A DNA stretch of 64,000 nt from Nothopassalora personata. Its lineage: Eukaryota; Ascomycota; Dothideomycetes; Mycosphaerellales; Mycosphaerellaceae. A program made the position numbers and the translations under genes. The DNA lies in NCBI GenBank assembly GCA_033816765.1, contig CM066297.1, positions 1,420,573 through 1,484,572 on the forward strand, given 5' to 3'. The notes below the pieces were generated by a model. That model made no database searches, was not told the origin of the DNA, and was given only the letters and a program-made list of their open reading frames with translations. Below, piece by piece: positions 11,830-21,951 of the stretch (position 1 is the first letter of the stretch; each line of letters starts with the position of its first letter).

Positions 11830-14800
11830 CTTTAGCTTTTATTTTGTTTATAGTTAAGAAAAGTTTTGTTTATGCTCTAGTGCTAGTCTCATTTGCTTCT
11901 CCTTAACGCCTTATAGTCGGCTACTATGCGATCCGCATTCGCGAGGCCCTCCGCCGGTTCCTAGCTATTATACTCCTCTAGCTAGTCCTTCTACTAGACT
12001 AGATACTACAGCTTACCCTTACGCTTACGCCTATCTAGTACTGCCTCTACCTTATACTCTCCGTCCTTATTAGCTAGAGGGGGTACGGGTCCATCCTTAT
12101 CGCTACCGATATACGGCTCGAGGAGAGAGACATAGAAGACGTTATAGAGCCTTAAGTCGGCTAGTAGCGCTAGGCGGTACGCCTACGAACCGACAGCGTC
12201 CGTAATGCGGTATAGGCCGATAAACTTCGGACCTATCTTCTTCTTTAGTACTGCTAACTTAAGGTTCTTCGTTAACAATAGGACTAAGTTACCTACGCGG
12301 TAGGTCTTAGCTTAGTAGGTCTTATTATAGTAGCGAGCCTAGCTTTCTACTATAGCCTTCTATCGCTCCTTGAGTGTAGCGCGTAGTTTTCGCATGCGAC
12401 CCGTAGCTATTACCGCTACTAGTACTTCCCCCCCCTAGGTCTCGTCTCGAGATCTAGTTAGTGTAGGGGTAATCTTAGGTCGCTAACCGTACGCTATTTC
12501 GAACGGACTCATCCGTAGTGTTAGGTAGATACTATTATTAGCTACGAATTTAGTAACTGTAAGCTACTTAGCCTACTCAGTTTAATTGTTACTACAGTAA
12601 TAACGAAGGTATTGTTCGAGGGTTTAGTTTACCCTCTTAGTTTAGCCGTTAGTCTAAGGGTAAAAGGCCGTAGATAGCTTACGCTTTACACGCGCTTCGA
12701 AGTAGAAGTTACTCTAAAACTGACTAGTAAAGACCGGACCTCGGTCGCTTACTATGCCTAACGGGACACTATAGTGTCGTACGACTTCGTCTCGTAGGAG
12801 CCTCGTAAGCTCTACGGCTGTGTAAGTCTTCGTCGTCGGGATATATAAGCTCATTTTTAAGTAGCGATCGACTATTACTAGGATCGTATTATACACGTAA
12901 CTGGCTCGCGTGCTTAGAGGTAGGTCCGTAATAAAATCCATAGTGATTTCCTACTACGGTCGCTCCGGTCTAGGAAGTGGTTATAGCTCGCCGTAGGGTC
13001 GATAGCGCCTCGCCTTCGAACCCTAGTAGGTTCTATAGGCTTGGACGTATTGTTTCACGTCCGTACTAAGTGAGTCCTACTAATAATTACGTCGTAACAG
13101 CTCTTTAGTCTTAGTCCTTCTAAAGTGACCCGCGAGGACGTCGTCGTAGTGTATGCGAATTAGATGCGACCTAATTACGTAATCCCTAGGTACTACGATC
13201 GCGTCTCCGTAGTACATAAGGTTATCCTTCACATGCTATCCCTTAGCGTCCCTCGCGCTTAGCGCCTACGCTAAGCATACGATACACTAGTCGTCTTACT
13301 ACTACGCGATCTTTATTAAGAGTAGGATTAACTCACCCGTCGAGCTGTAAGCTTAACCCTATATTACTATAGCGTACACTACTACTAGTAAAGACGGCTT
13401 ATCTTAATAGGGAAGGTCACCTCTCCGCACTACTATCGCCGCGCCTATGTCGCCCTACATTGCCTCGTAGGTAGTAAGCACGCGCTTTACCGTCAGCTCG
13501 CTTGTCCCTTCTAGAGACTCCTTCTAGAAAGATAGCTTACTTTATAAGGTAGGTAGCAAGTTCGAAGTTTATTACGTTATAGCTACGTAGTTACTACGTC
13601 TCGAAGGCGCGTCGGCTAGGTTAGTCTTACCCGGCCGATGCTCTACTATAAAATTAAAAGACTGTAGAAACGTAGCCTATCGAGCTTACCGCCTATTTAG
13701 CTACTTTACTGTTATAAAGCCCTATAGGTTAGCGTAGTCAACTAGCACTCGCACCGTATACGTAGCGCCCTCTAAGTATAGCCTCTAATACTTAAAAGCC
13801 TCAACTACTATAAGTAGCTCCTAATCGTACGTCTCGTAGTTATACTTAGCTAGTATTATCTTACGTAAATAGAACGCGATAGGATGCTACTTAGTACTAA
13901 ACAATTGGGATATAATACCTACGATCGCGAAACCTAAGGTATCCGTCTCGACTCGCGTGCGTAGCGTAGGATCGAAGTGCCTAAGTATTAGTGCACCTAA
14001 GAATCCGGCCTTAAGCTATCGAAACGCCTACTCTTCGCTTAAGGTCCACGTGAGAGGGCCGTGCTTCTTACCGTCCTTAGATCCCTTTAGTAGGTCCGTT
14101 AGGGGCTTGTAGACCCTTAAGTATCCTTCTATAAAACGCCGGTAGAAGTTGTAAAACCTAAGGAAGGACTAGACCTTATAAAAGGTCGTAGGTGTAGGCC
14201 ATTCCTCGATAGCGGCTACCCTACTCCTATCCATCGACACGCCTACGGCGCTTACGACAAACCTAAGGAACTCTACACTCTCCTAGAAGAAGTGACACTT
14301 CTTAGGGTTTACGAATAGGGCAAACTTTCGTAGCCTCTCTAGTACCGCGCGTACGGCTCGCACGTGTACCTCACGCGTCTCGCTATAGATGAGGATATTA
14401 TCTAGGTAGACTACGTAAATGTTATTAACTAAGCCGGTTAGCGCCTTATTAATATACCCTTAAAAGGTTACCGGTGCGTTAGTTAACCCGAACGGCATTA
14501 CTAGGTACTCGTAGTATCCGTATCGCGTGCGAAACGTAGTCTTCTACTCATCGCCTCGCTTAATAGGGATACGATAGTAGGCGTTCTTTAAATCGATTAT
14601 AGTGAAGAACCTAGAACCTAACAGCCTATCTAGCGTCTCGCTAATTAGGGGTAGGGGGTATCGGTTCTTTACTATAATCTCATTTAGGCCTCTATAATTA
14701 ACATAGAGCCTAAGAGTGCTATTCTTCTTTAGCACGAATAGAATAGGCGCACCCGCCTCGCTTACGGACCGCCTAATCCACCCCTTCTCCATTGCTTACG

Positions 14801-15790
14801 TAAGGTACTCCTTTAAGGCCTCTAACTCAGTTAAGGACTAGTAGTACAGCGGCTTAAAAGGGGGTTTCTGCGACAAACCGCAATTCTCGACAAGACACGA
14901 CTACCGGGTACGCGCGTACTACGCCGCAATATATTCGATTTACGGTTCGAATAGCGAGCGTTGCTCGCATCTTTTAAGGAGTTTTTACGTCCGGGGTACG
15001 ACGGGGCTTTTCTCCTTCTCTCAAATTTTGGTCTCGTTCTCGAGACCCGTGTTGCATAGTCTTTGACTCAAATAGCACGTTAATGGAATAATCAATCAAA
15101 AAGGGGGTTTCTTTCCTTCAACGAGATAAATCGCATGCTTAACCCCGTCGGGCATCTTACGCTTCGCCTACTTATTAGGTGCGTATACATCTCGGAATTC
15201 TACAAATTCTTTAGGCTACGAGGGGCCCTCTCCTTTAGGTACTGCTATAGTAATAGCCCGAACACTTATCGCATAAACCTACTTTAAGCTCTCGAGATCC
15301 TTAAGGAACTCGCGTACGTCACGCTACTAAACCGTAGGCGTCTCTATACCGTAGTACTACTAGTTATTCTTATCGGCCTTTACTATCCGATTACGATACC
15401 GCTAGGGTCTACCTAAAATCACTAATAGCCTACCTATAGGCACCGCGTAGTAGATGGCGTTACTTACGCGCTCTACTCCCGCGTCATTAGCGAGTCGTAG
15501 CCGAACCGTAAAGGCGCCGTAGCAATACCCTAGGTTATGCATATACGACTCTAACTTCGGTAGCCTTGCCCTATTAATAGGTTGCATTTAATGTCGGAGT
15601 ACATACTTATACGACACTAGGCTAAGATCCGCACAGTTATCTAGGAGAAACGTAGCCTCGCGAAAGCCCTTACGAGTCTCGACTACGCCTCGCAAGTGAC
15701 GCGCTAGACACGTATCTACTCGCCTTAAGGGGTCGACTTTAGGAAAACTCGGACTTAGGAGCGACCTACTTCTAGTCCTCTACCTTTTCC
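11830..15790 (-). pseudogene. Element B pol: protease, RT, RNase H, integrase, chromodomain, RIP-inactivated
   Basis: Minus-strand polyprotein. Readable pieces include a protease-end segment (ILGRP, near 15402-15587) and RT motifs around 14544-14792 ([41 protein letters not shown]). Integrase core lies around 12714-12941 (MDFITDLPLS, with two catalytic Asp regions visible, the second as IVSDRGPVF). A chromodomain near 11930-12100 reads DGEYKVEAVLDRRKRKGKL. Frequent TAG/TAA codons end any long reading. The domain order is standard for Ty3/Gypsy. The borders with gag and the true stop are approximate. Confidence 0.85.
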
Positions 15791-16930
15791 CTAGTCGCTA
15801 CTCTTCTTAGTTAGAGCCTTCGTAGCGTCTACCCTACGAACCGCTTACGCGTTACGGTCCTTCTATAGGTGCCTATTCGGGCAATCCGTCTTAATGTAAC
15901 CCTTCTTATAGCATCTATAGTACTCCGCTTTAGTCCTATCGAAGGTTATAGACGATCCGCCGGCGTCCCGCTAGTAACTCGCACCCGGGTCGCGCGACGC
16001 CTAACTATACTTCTACTACTTTGAGCTACGATCGCTTCGCCCTTAGTCGCCCTTAGTCTCTCGCCTACGGCGACTATGCTGCCCGCGGTCGTGCCCTCCG
16101 CTACTACGCTCCGTGCTTTTAATGCGCGAAGCTAGGATTACTAGTTCCTCTCTAGTTATTAGGATATTATAAAACTTAACGATTGCGGACCGTAGGCTAG
16201 GCGTAAGCTTAGCGAGCATATGTCGCACGCGTTGCGCCTCCGTATAGTCCCCTAACTAATCCTCTATAACATCTAGCTTAGTCGTAAACTAACGCACTAT
16301 CTAGTTGTCCTTCTGTTTTACCGCCTTATACTCTAACATTACGTTAAGCACGCGGTTTATAGGATTACCGTATACGTCTCGATAGAACTCCTTAAAGTCC
16401 TAGTATATATACCCTTTAAGGTTAAGGACGCTATAGTTAGCGTACCATCGCTTACTTACCTCTCCGCTTAGGTACATAACCCTATATAGGACCTTTAACT
16501 CGTTCGTCGCATACGTGCCGCCTAAGAGGGTAAAGATAAGAGAGAGCTCCCTTAGGAATACCCGTGCTTTCTTAATCGAGTCCCCTCTAAAAGGCGTAGG
16601 TTCTTTAAGACGTAAACGTGTCGTATACGACGCGACCGCGCCTCGAGCTACGATATTATCGTTAGTTACTATAGATAGAGGAGGGGGAGTAGGGGATGGT
16701 TCTCCGCCGGATTCGCCCTAAGGGTCCGCCGGCGGCACGCTTACGTCCCGTAAGATCTCTAACTGTTCAATCTCCCTCTATATCTCCTTCTCCTTAACCT
16801 CTACCCGAAGGGCATCCCTCCTTACGACTAAGGCTGCACGCCTCGCTTGTTACTAGGCCCTAGGGCTTAGGGGAGCCGTAGGCGTAGCGCTGCTATCGTC
16901 GCGTTCGGACTCTATAGCGTTTATAGATTG
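15790..16930 (-). pseudogene. Element B gag, RIP-inactivated
   Basis: Minus strand. The capsid-like part reads through LRELSLIFTLLGGTYATNEL and RHMLAKLTPSLRSAIVKFYN. A zinc-knuckle region near 15880-15950 has Cys codons partly changed to Tyr (RCYKKGYIKTDC), as expected when TGC becomes TAC. Interrupted by TAG/TAA. The start codon is not determined. Confidence 0.75.
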
Positions 16931-16952
16931 TAACGAAGAGAAGAATTAGAAC

Positions 16953-17149
16953 TATTAAGGGGATGTCGCAATGTATAGCACGCCCACGACCTACTAGTCG
17001 TAGATAAACTAATTCTTGCCTTTTGTTTAAGACGCATTGCGCGTCGTAAGGTGTACGTATGCGTGTCACGTACGGCTTAGCAGCCGGTCGCGACCGTATG
17101 TTACATATAAGGCCACATGTAAGGGTTAGCTACTAGGCTACCCCTTATA
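16953..17149 (-). repeat. LTR of element B (5' LTR in element orientation)
   Basis: Partner of 10329-10525. It is followed directly by the GTCGT target duplication and then the interrupted RNase H frame of element A. Confidence 0.88.
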
Positions 17150-17154
17150 GTCGT

Positions 17155-19541
17155 CGTGAAGTACGTAAGATTCTTATAGTTAGAAAGAATCGTTAACTTC
17201 GGTAGGCCCTCGATATATACTCTCTAATGTTATATAGTAGTAACAATAGCTAGAAGCTCTTTATTATGGATGTCGTAGTTCTATTCCACTATAGTCATTT
17301 TCCGGGAGTAATAGGCTACTAGGTGTCTCTACCTATCGTGTGTCTATGTTAGACATGCGCCTATTGCTATATTAGACGCATCGGTCTTAATGTAGACTTC
17401 CTTACTACTATCAAATAATCGAAGCGTAGGGGCTAAAGCGTATTATTCCTTAAGTTTCTTAAATGCTTCAATCTGTTCCTTTCCCTATTTCTAAGTAACG
17501 TCCTTTCTTATAAGTATCGTTATTAGTGCTGCTGTCTTTAAGTAATCCTTAATGAATTTCCGGTTATAGTTCGTTAGTCTAAGGAATGATTATACGTCCT
17601 TAACTGTTTTCGGTTCTAGCTATTCTCTAATTAACTGTATCTTCGTAGGGTCGATCGTTATCCCTATGGTACTAATAATGAAGCCTAAGAATTTAACTTC
17701 TTTCTTATAGAATTCGCATTTCTCGGGTGCCGTCTTAAATCCTAATTGCGTAAGTCGTTTAAAGACGTCCTAGACTTGTTTTATGTGCTCCTGTAGGGAT
17801 CCTTTCGTGTAGACTAGTATGTCGTCTATGTAGGTAATAACGCATACGTCGAGTAGGTCTCGAAGTGTTTCGTTAACAAGGTCCTAGTAGGATGCGGGTG
17901 CGTTAGTTAATCCTATTAGCATAACTAAGAATTCGTAGAGTCCGTATCTTGTTCTAAAAGCGGTTTTCTATTCTTCTCCTTCTACTATTCGTATAGCATA
18001 GAAGGCATCTCGTAGGTTAATCTTCGTGTACTAGTCTAATCCGGTTAATCTATCTTATGCTTCTTCGATGTTAGGTAGCGGGTATCGGTTCTTAATCGTG
18101 ATCTCGTTTAACTTCCTATAGTCTTATACGAGTCGTAACTTCCCGTTTGCTTTTAGAACGAACATGTATAGAGTTCCTATACTTAAGGTGGATCTTCTTA
18201 TCTATCCTTTAGCTAGCTTCTCCTTTAGCTATTCTCGTAGGGTCTATAGCTCTTTCTTAGACATTTAATATAGGGGTCCCTATAGAGGCTCTTTCCCTAG
18301 GTAAATGTTAATCTTATAATCCTATAGGCGGTGCTTAGGTAAGGCGGTTTTGCCTCTCTCCTCTTTAAAGAGTCGCGACTACTTACGGTACTCCTTAGGA
18401 ATACTTAACTCTAAGATGTTAGTATTCTTCGATGGTGCGTTACTCCTATTACTTCTAGTGACTTCGTGACCCGGCGGCCCTACGCTAGTGTCTATCCCGG
18501 TCGAAGGTAGTTCTTCTATCCTTCTAGTCGGCGTAAGCTATATCTCGTTTAGCTATTTCCTTACCTTATCTACTAGTGAACGCTGCTACTGCGTAGGCTA
18601 AATATCGATAACGCAATCGCATTCCCTAAATGTGAGTACTCCTCTTCTCTAGTCAATTACTAGATTGTACTTTCTTAACTAAGGCATACCTAATACTATA
18701 TTATAACTAGCTATATTAGTGACATCTAAGGTAATATTCTCGTAGTGCTGTTAGATAGCTAGTAGTAATGGTATCGTCTCCTATTCTACGCTAGGTAACG
18801 ATAATCCGTTTACCGCGATTAACTCGTAACCCTATTTCTTCTTTAGGGTAGCTAACCCGTTTCTTCTTATAAAAGACTCGGAGATGAAATTCCCCGCTAC
18901 TCCTAAGTCGATTATAACACTAGTCTTATGTCCGTTAACGATTGCTTATGTCTAGAAAACTGTGTTTAATGTCGATGCATAAGCCTAAGTATTGTATAAC
19001 TCCCTTTAGTCGCTTATTCCTAGGGAGCTAATCCTTTTCCCGAATGGTATGTAGTTCGCTATGCTTCGTACCTAGAGGCTTCGGCTAGAACCTATAGCCC
19101 GTTACCCTATGTCTACACTTATAGTCTATTGCGTTCCTAGATCTTCTACGTTTCTAAGTAGAGTACGCGTACGTGCTATACTATGTTACGTAATTTAATC
19201 GATATAAATGTTCCTAACGGTATAAGATATCTGGTTCCCGTTATTCGGCTTCCTATAGGTAGTCGTTCTATAACGGCGGTTGCTAGATTCTCGGTTGTTT
19301 CTATAAGTAGGTATCCCTAGGCTATGCCTCGTAGGGTGTCGAGTGTCTTATTAAACTTAATGGAATGTAGCCTCCTTCGTCTACCTATCTTAGGTAGGAA
19401 TTCCTCGTGCCTTCTTTATAGGTAGATAATTATGTCGTACAGTTTCTTAGGTACATCTACCGTAAAGGTAAGTTGTTCGTTATCGTCGTTAGTGTCGCTC
19501 TCTTCTCCTTCGGAGGAATCTTCTTCGCTTAATTCTTCCGG
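17155..19541 (-). pseudogene. Element A pol, N-terminal part: protease, RT, start of RNase H, RIP-inactivated
   Basis: Minus strand, between nested elements B and C. The RT active-site region reads YIDDILVY near 17800-17835. Upstream parts of the minus-strand frame toward 19.5 kb cover the protease region and the gag-pol linker. In-frame stops are TAG/TAA. The left end joins the RNase H piece at 10328 once element B is removed; the right end joins 21952 once element C is removed. Confidence 0.75.
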
Positions 19542-19546
19542 ATCCT

Positions 19547-19865
19547 TGTTAGGAACCGCTGTACGTTATCCCAACTGGGCTTGGATCTTTGCAGTGATGT
19601 CTCTGACTCGTTGAGAAGGTAGTGGTCCCAAACAGTATATGGTGTATACTTAAAATGAGTTGAGCACGAGGCTCCTATCTACTTGCAAAAGAGCGTCGTC
19701 TATATAGTGCCGTGTCTTGGCGTGATCTTTCCTGCTCTCTCTGCTCTCTCTGCTCTCTCGAGAGAGCACCCGAGAGCACTGAGAGCACTCTGCATATCGG
19801 GTGCATCCGCTGGTCTGCTGGCATCGATTGGTTGGCTATGGGCTTCCCCAGACCGATCCGTAACA
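19547..19865 (-). repeat. LTR of element C (3' LTR in element orientation)
   Basis: 319 bp, same length as 21628-21946 with a constant offset of 2081. It contains pyrimidine-rich CTCTCTG repeats leading into a perfect 18-bp palindrome, TGCTCTCTCGAGAGAGCA (19751-19768), and further GAGAGCAC copies. Confidence 0.93.
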
Positions 19866-19880
19866 CCATCCCCCTTCTAG
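19866..19880 (-). other. Polypurine tract of element C
   Basis: CCATCCCCCTTCTAG on the plus strand is a purine run on the minus strand, immediately inside the 3' LTR. It should prime plus-strand DNA synthesis. The near-identical tract after the left LTR of element A indicates that the two elements are related. Confidence 0.7.
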
Positions 19881-19938
19881 CCTAGCTTCGTCCCGAAGCT
19901 TACAAGATGTCATTCCTTTCCAACTTTGTCATCCAACG

Positions 19939-20499
19939 ATGTCTTCTTCTTCCCTTTCCCTTCCCGTCACCAAAACCAGTACGCATCGTCGCAAGAAGCT
20001 TGCCAAGTTCATTCGAGAGAACGGGATTACTATGGTCAAGTCGTGCTCTTTCTGCACTCGTGAGGAAAAGGTGTGCCGTGTCCACATCAAATCGGGCCGC
20101 TGTTCGGAGTGCAACGAACACAACATCAAGGGTTGTGACGTGCGAGTCACTCCTGCTGAGTGGAAGTCCCTTCAGTCCGTACGGGACAAGCTCACCCGTG
20201 AGCTTGAAGCGGTCCGTCATGATCTCGTTCGCAAGAGTGAAGAGATCGCGGCAGCCTATGCGAAGGAGGCGCGTCTTCGTCGTCAGCTTGAGCTGCACGA
20301 AAAGCGCGAGGGCGAGGCGATCGCTGTCGAGGAGGCGAGCATCCAAGTGTTAGAACAAGGGGAGCTCGAGGCCGCTCCGCCTTCCATCCCGGAAGACTGG
20401 TGGTTTCCTGCCTCCGATCCTTCGGTCTTCGACCCTAGCTTGTCCTTGGATGGGAATCTCCTCCTTCCTGAATCCTTCTCGGAGTTGGTCTCGTCGTAA
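19939..20499 (+). CDS. Antisense Zn(II)2Cys6-type protein of LTR element C
   Basis: Intact 186-aa frame on the strand opposite gag. Residues 16-35 are basic. Cysteines at 36, 39, 46, 55, 58 and 66 give C-x2-C-x6-C-x8-C-x2-C-x7-C, inside the fungal Zn(II)2Cys6 consensus (CSFCTREEKVC, then GRCSEC). Residues about 67-125 are charged and heptad-like (coiled coil), followed by an acidic Pro/Trp-containing tail. This layout resembles a small Gal4-type DNA-binding protein. Homologous frames lie at the same place in element A (dead) and, more distantly, element B. Role is inference: it might control element transcription or integration, or act on the host. It converges tail-to-tail with gag 103 bp away. 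An internal ATG at residue 32 is an alternative start, but homology to element A upstream favours 19939. Confidence 0.8.
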   Translation: MSSSSLSLPVTKTSTHRRKKLAKFIRENGITMVKSCSFCTREEKVCRVHIKSGRCSECNEHNIKGCDVRVTPAEWKSLQSVRDKLTRELEAVRHDLVRKSEEIAAAYAKEARLRRQLELHEKREGEAIAVEEASIQVLEQGELEAAPPSIPEDWWFPASDPSVFDPSLSLDGNLLLPESFSELVSS

Positions 20500-20602
20500 G
20501 TTCGTCCTTTATCTGTTTTCCGTGTCGTAGTGTTGACTTCTGTGTCCTAGGTCATCAAATCAAGAAGCCGCTGTTTGATGCCTCGTCATCAGGTTGTTTC
20601 TG

Positions 20603-21595
20603 CTAGGCAGATTTCGAGAAGAAGTTCTCGCATTCCTGGTATGTATTCTCTTCGCGAATCATTGCGTTGAACTCGCGGCTAACCATGTTCTTTTTCTTGC
20701 AGTTCCTCGCATAATGGCCTTGCTCGCCACATACGTAGCAGGTGGAACCTTTGCTCTTCAGCCCCCTTCCTGTCCTACGTTCCGTTACGTCCAATTCCAT
20801 TGGGTCTCCGTAACCATTAGGGTCCTGACTTCTGGCCTTGAAGCCCCCTCTTCCGCCCGCGGCGGGTCTCTGGTATCCAGGCTGTACGTGTCGGTCGTAC
20901 CTCAACTCCTGGAGCCTTTCGTCGATCTCCTTTGCTGCCTTGATCATCGCCCCTAGCGTAACGACGCTGGCGTTTCGGGATAGTTCGGCTTTGACGTTGT
21001 CTTTCAGCCCGAGGTAGAACTGCGATCGCAAAGCTGCGTCGTTCCATTCCAGGTCGGCGGCATATCCTTGGAATTCTGAGGCGTACAGCGCTACAGAAGT
21101 AGTCTGTCGAAGTTGTCGGATATGTCGGTCGGCGTATACCTCCTCATTTGGTATCCCGTATAGATCATCGAGTTTCGTCTCAAACTCGTCGTAGTCGTGG
21201 AAAATTTTTCGAGTTTCCGTTTTCGGTGTTTCTCCCTCGCCCTGGTTGTGTAGCCAGTCCTTGAGGTATGGTCGGAATCCTCTAGCTGCTTTTCCTCGTA
21301 GGAAGGATGCGGCGTACAAGACTTTAGAAGCCTCGCCTTGAAACTGGTGTGCGTTGAAGTGAAGGTACAACTGAACCTGCAGTTGAAAAGCCTCCAGTTT
21401 GTCCTTGGTCCCGTCGAACGTCTCCGGCGTAGACACCTTAGGTGCACGGTGGTGGTCCAATGGGTTCAGCATACCCATAGGAGTGTTGTTGTTCTTGCTG
21501 CTTCCTGTAATCGACATTTCGCTCATTCGTTCCGTGATGCCAGTTGACTGTGGCTGTTGTCGTGACGGACTCCGGGTAGCGTCTCTCCCAGACAT
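20603..21595 (-). CDS. Gag protein of LTR element C
   Basis: 330 aa from ATG 21595 to the stop at 20603; a TTG upstream was not used. A capsid-like retrotransposon gag domain covers residues about 50-220 (FDGTKDKLEAFQLQVQLYL, FLRGKAARGFRPYL, SVALYASEFQGYAADLEWND). A CCHC zinc knuckle near residue 290 reads CYVCGEQGHYARNC. It ends shortly after, with no protease DTG/DSG motif and no RT. It should form particles that package element RNA; reverse transcriptase and integrase must come from another element. Not RIP-mutated and fully open. Its layout matches the gag of element A at 21952-23442. Confidence 0.93.
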   Translation of the reverse strand: MSGRDATRSPSRQQPQSTGITERMSEMSITGSSKNNNTPMGMLNPLDHHRAPKVSTPETFDGTKDKLEAFQLQVQLYLHFNAHQFQGEASKVLYAASFLRGKAARGFRPYLKDWLHNQGEGETPKTETRKIFHDYDEFETKLDDLYGIPNEEVYADRHIRQLRQTTSVALYASEFQGYAADLEWNDAALRSQFYLGLKDNVKAELSRNASVVTLGAMIKAAKEIDERLQELRYDRHVQPGYQRPAAGGRGGFKARSQDPNGYGDPMELDVTERRTGRGLKSKGSTCYVCGEQGHYARNCKKKNMVSREFNAMIREENTYQECENFFSKSA

Positions 21596-21627
21596 ATGCA
21601 AAGGGCCCTGGTGGTGGTGCTCAAAGT

Positions 21628-21946
21628 TGTTAGGAACCGCTGTACGTTATCCCAACTGGGCTTGGATCTTTGCAGTGATGTCTCTGACTCGTTGAGAAGG
21701 TAGTGGTCCCAAACAGTATATGGTGTATACTTAAAATGAGTTGAGCACGAGGCTCCTATCTACTTGCAAAAGAGCGTCGTCTATATAGTGCCGTGTCTTG
21801 GCGTGATCTTTCCTGCTCTCTCTGCTCTCTCTGCTCTCTCGAGAGAGCACCCGAGAGCACTGAGAGCACTCTGCATATCGGGTGCATCCGCTGGTCTGCT
21901 GGCATCGATTGGTTGGCTATGGGCTTCCCCAGACCGATCCGTAACA
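21628..21946 (-). repeat. LTR of element C (5' LTR in element orientation)
   Basis: Partner of 19547-19865, with the same 18-bp palindrome at 21832-21849. It is followed by ATCCT, the right copy of the target duplication. I did not recognise a tRNA-type primer binding site in the first bases inside this LTR. Confidence 0.93.
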
Positions 21947-21951
21947 ATCCT

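Larger units (their letters stand above)
10329..17149 (-). mobile_element. Ty3/Gypsy chromovirus B, RIP-mutated, nested in element A
   Basis: 197-bp LTRs at 10329-10525 and 16953-17149 are flanked by the perfect 5-bp duplication GTCGT (10324-10328 and 17150-17154). Removing the element and one GTCGT restores the continuous RNase H frame of element A. The LTR ends read TATTAAGGGG...CCCCTTATA; RIP of the usual TG...CA would give exactly TA...TA. Length is 6821 bp. Gag and pol are on the minus strand, and a spliced antisense frame lies next to the left LTR. Confidence 0.9.
19547..21946 (-). mobile_element. Young non-autonomous LTR element C, gag only, with intact antisense Zn2Cys6 gene
   Basis: 2400 bp. 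319-bp LTRs (19547-19865 and 21628-21946) appear identical by eye and run TGTTAGGAACC...GATCCGTAACA. The perfect 5-bp target duplication ATCCT lies at 19542-19546 and 21947-21951. The interior holds an intact gag on the minus strand and an intact antisense gene on the plus strand, with only about 100 bp between them, so pol is missing altogether. Unlike its surroundings it shows no RIP: CpA and TpG are normal and both frames are open. It is inserted in the gag-pro region of element A. Mobilisation would need pol in trans. Confidence 0.92.

Noticed and set aside
12714..16228. Short open frames in element B as separate genes
   Set aside because: They are the few stop-free stretches of one mutated gag-pol polyprotein.
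16515..16721. 68-codon plus-strand frame in element B
   Set aside because: It is a shadow of the gag frame on the minus strand and does not sit at the antisense-gene position.
19907..20353. 148-codon plus-strand frame overlapping the antisense gene
   Set aside because: It is a frame shadow of the zinc-cluster gene; only the 19939 frame has the Cys spacing and the homologue in element A.
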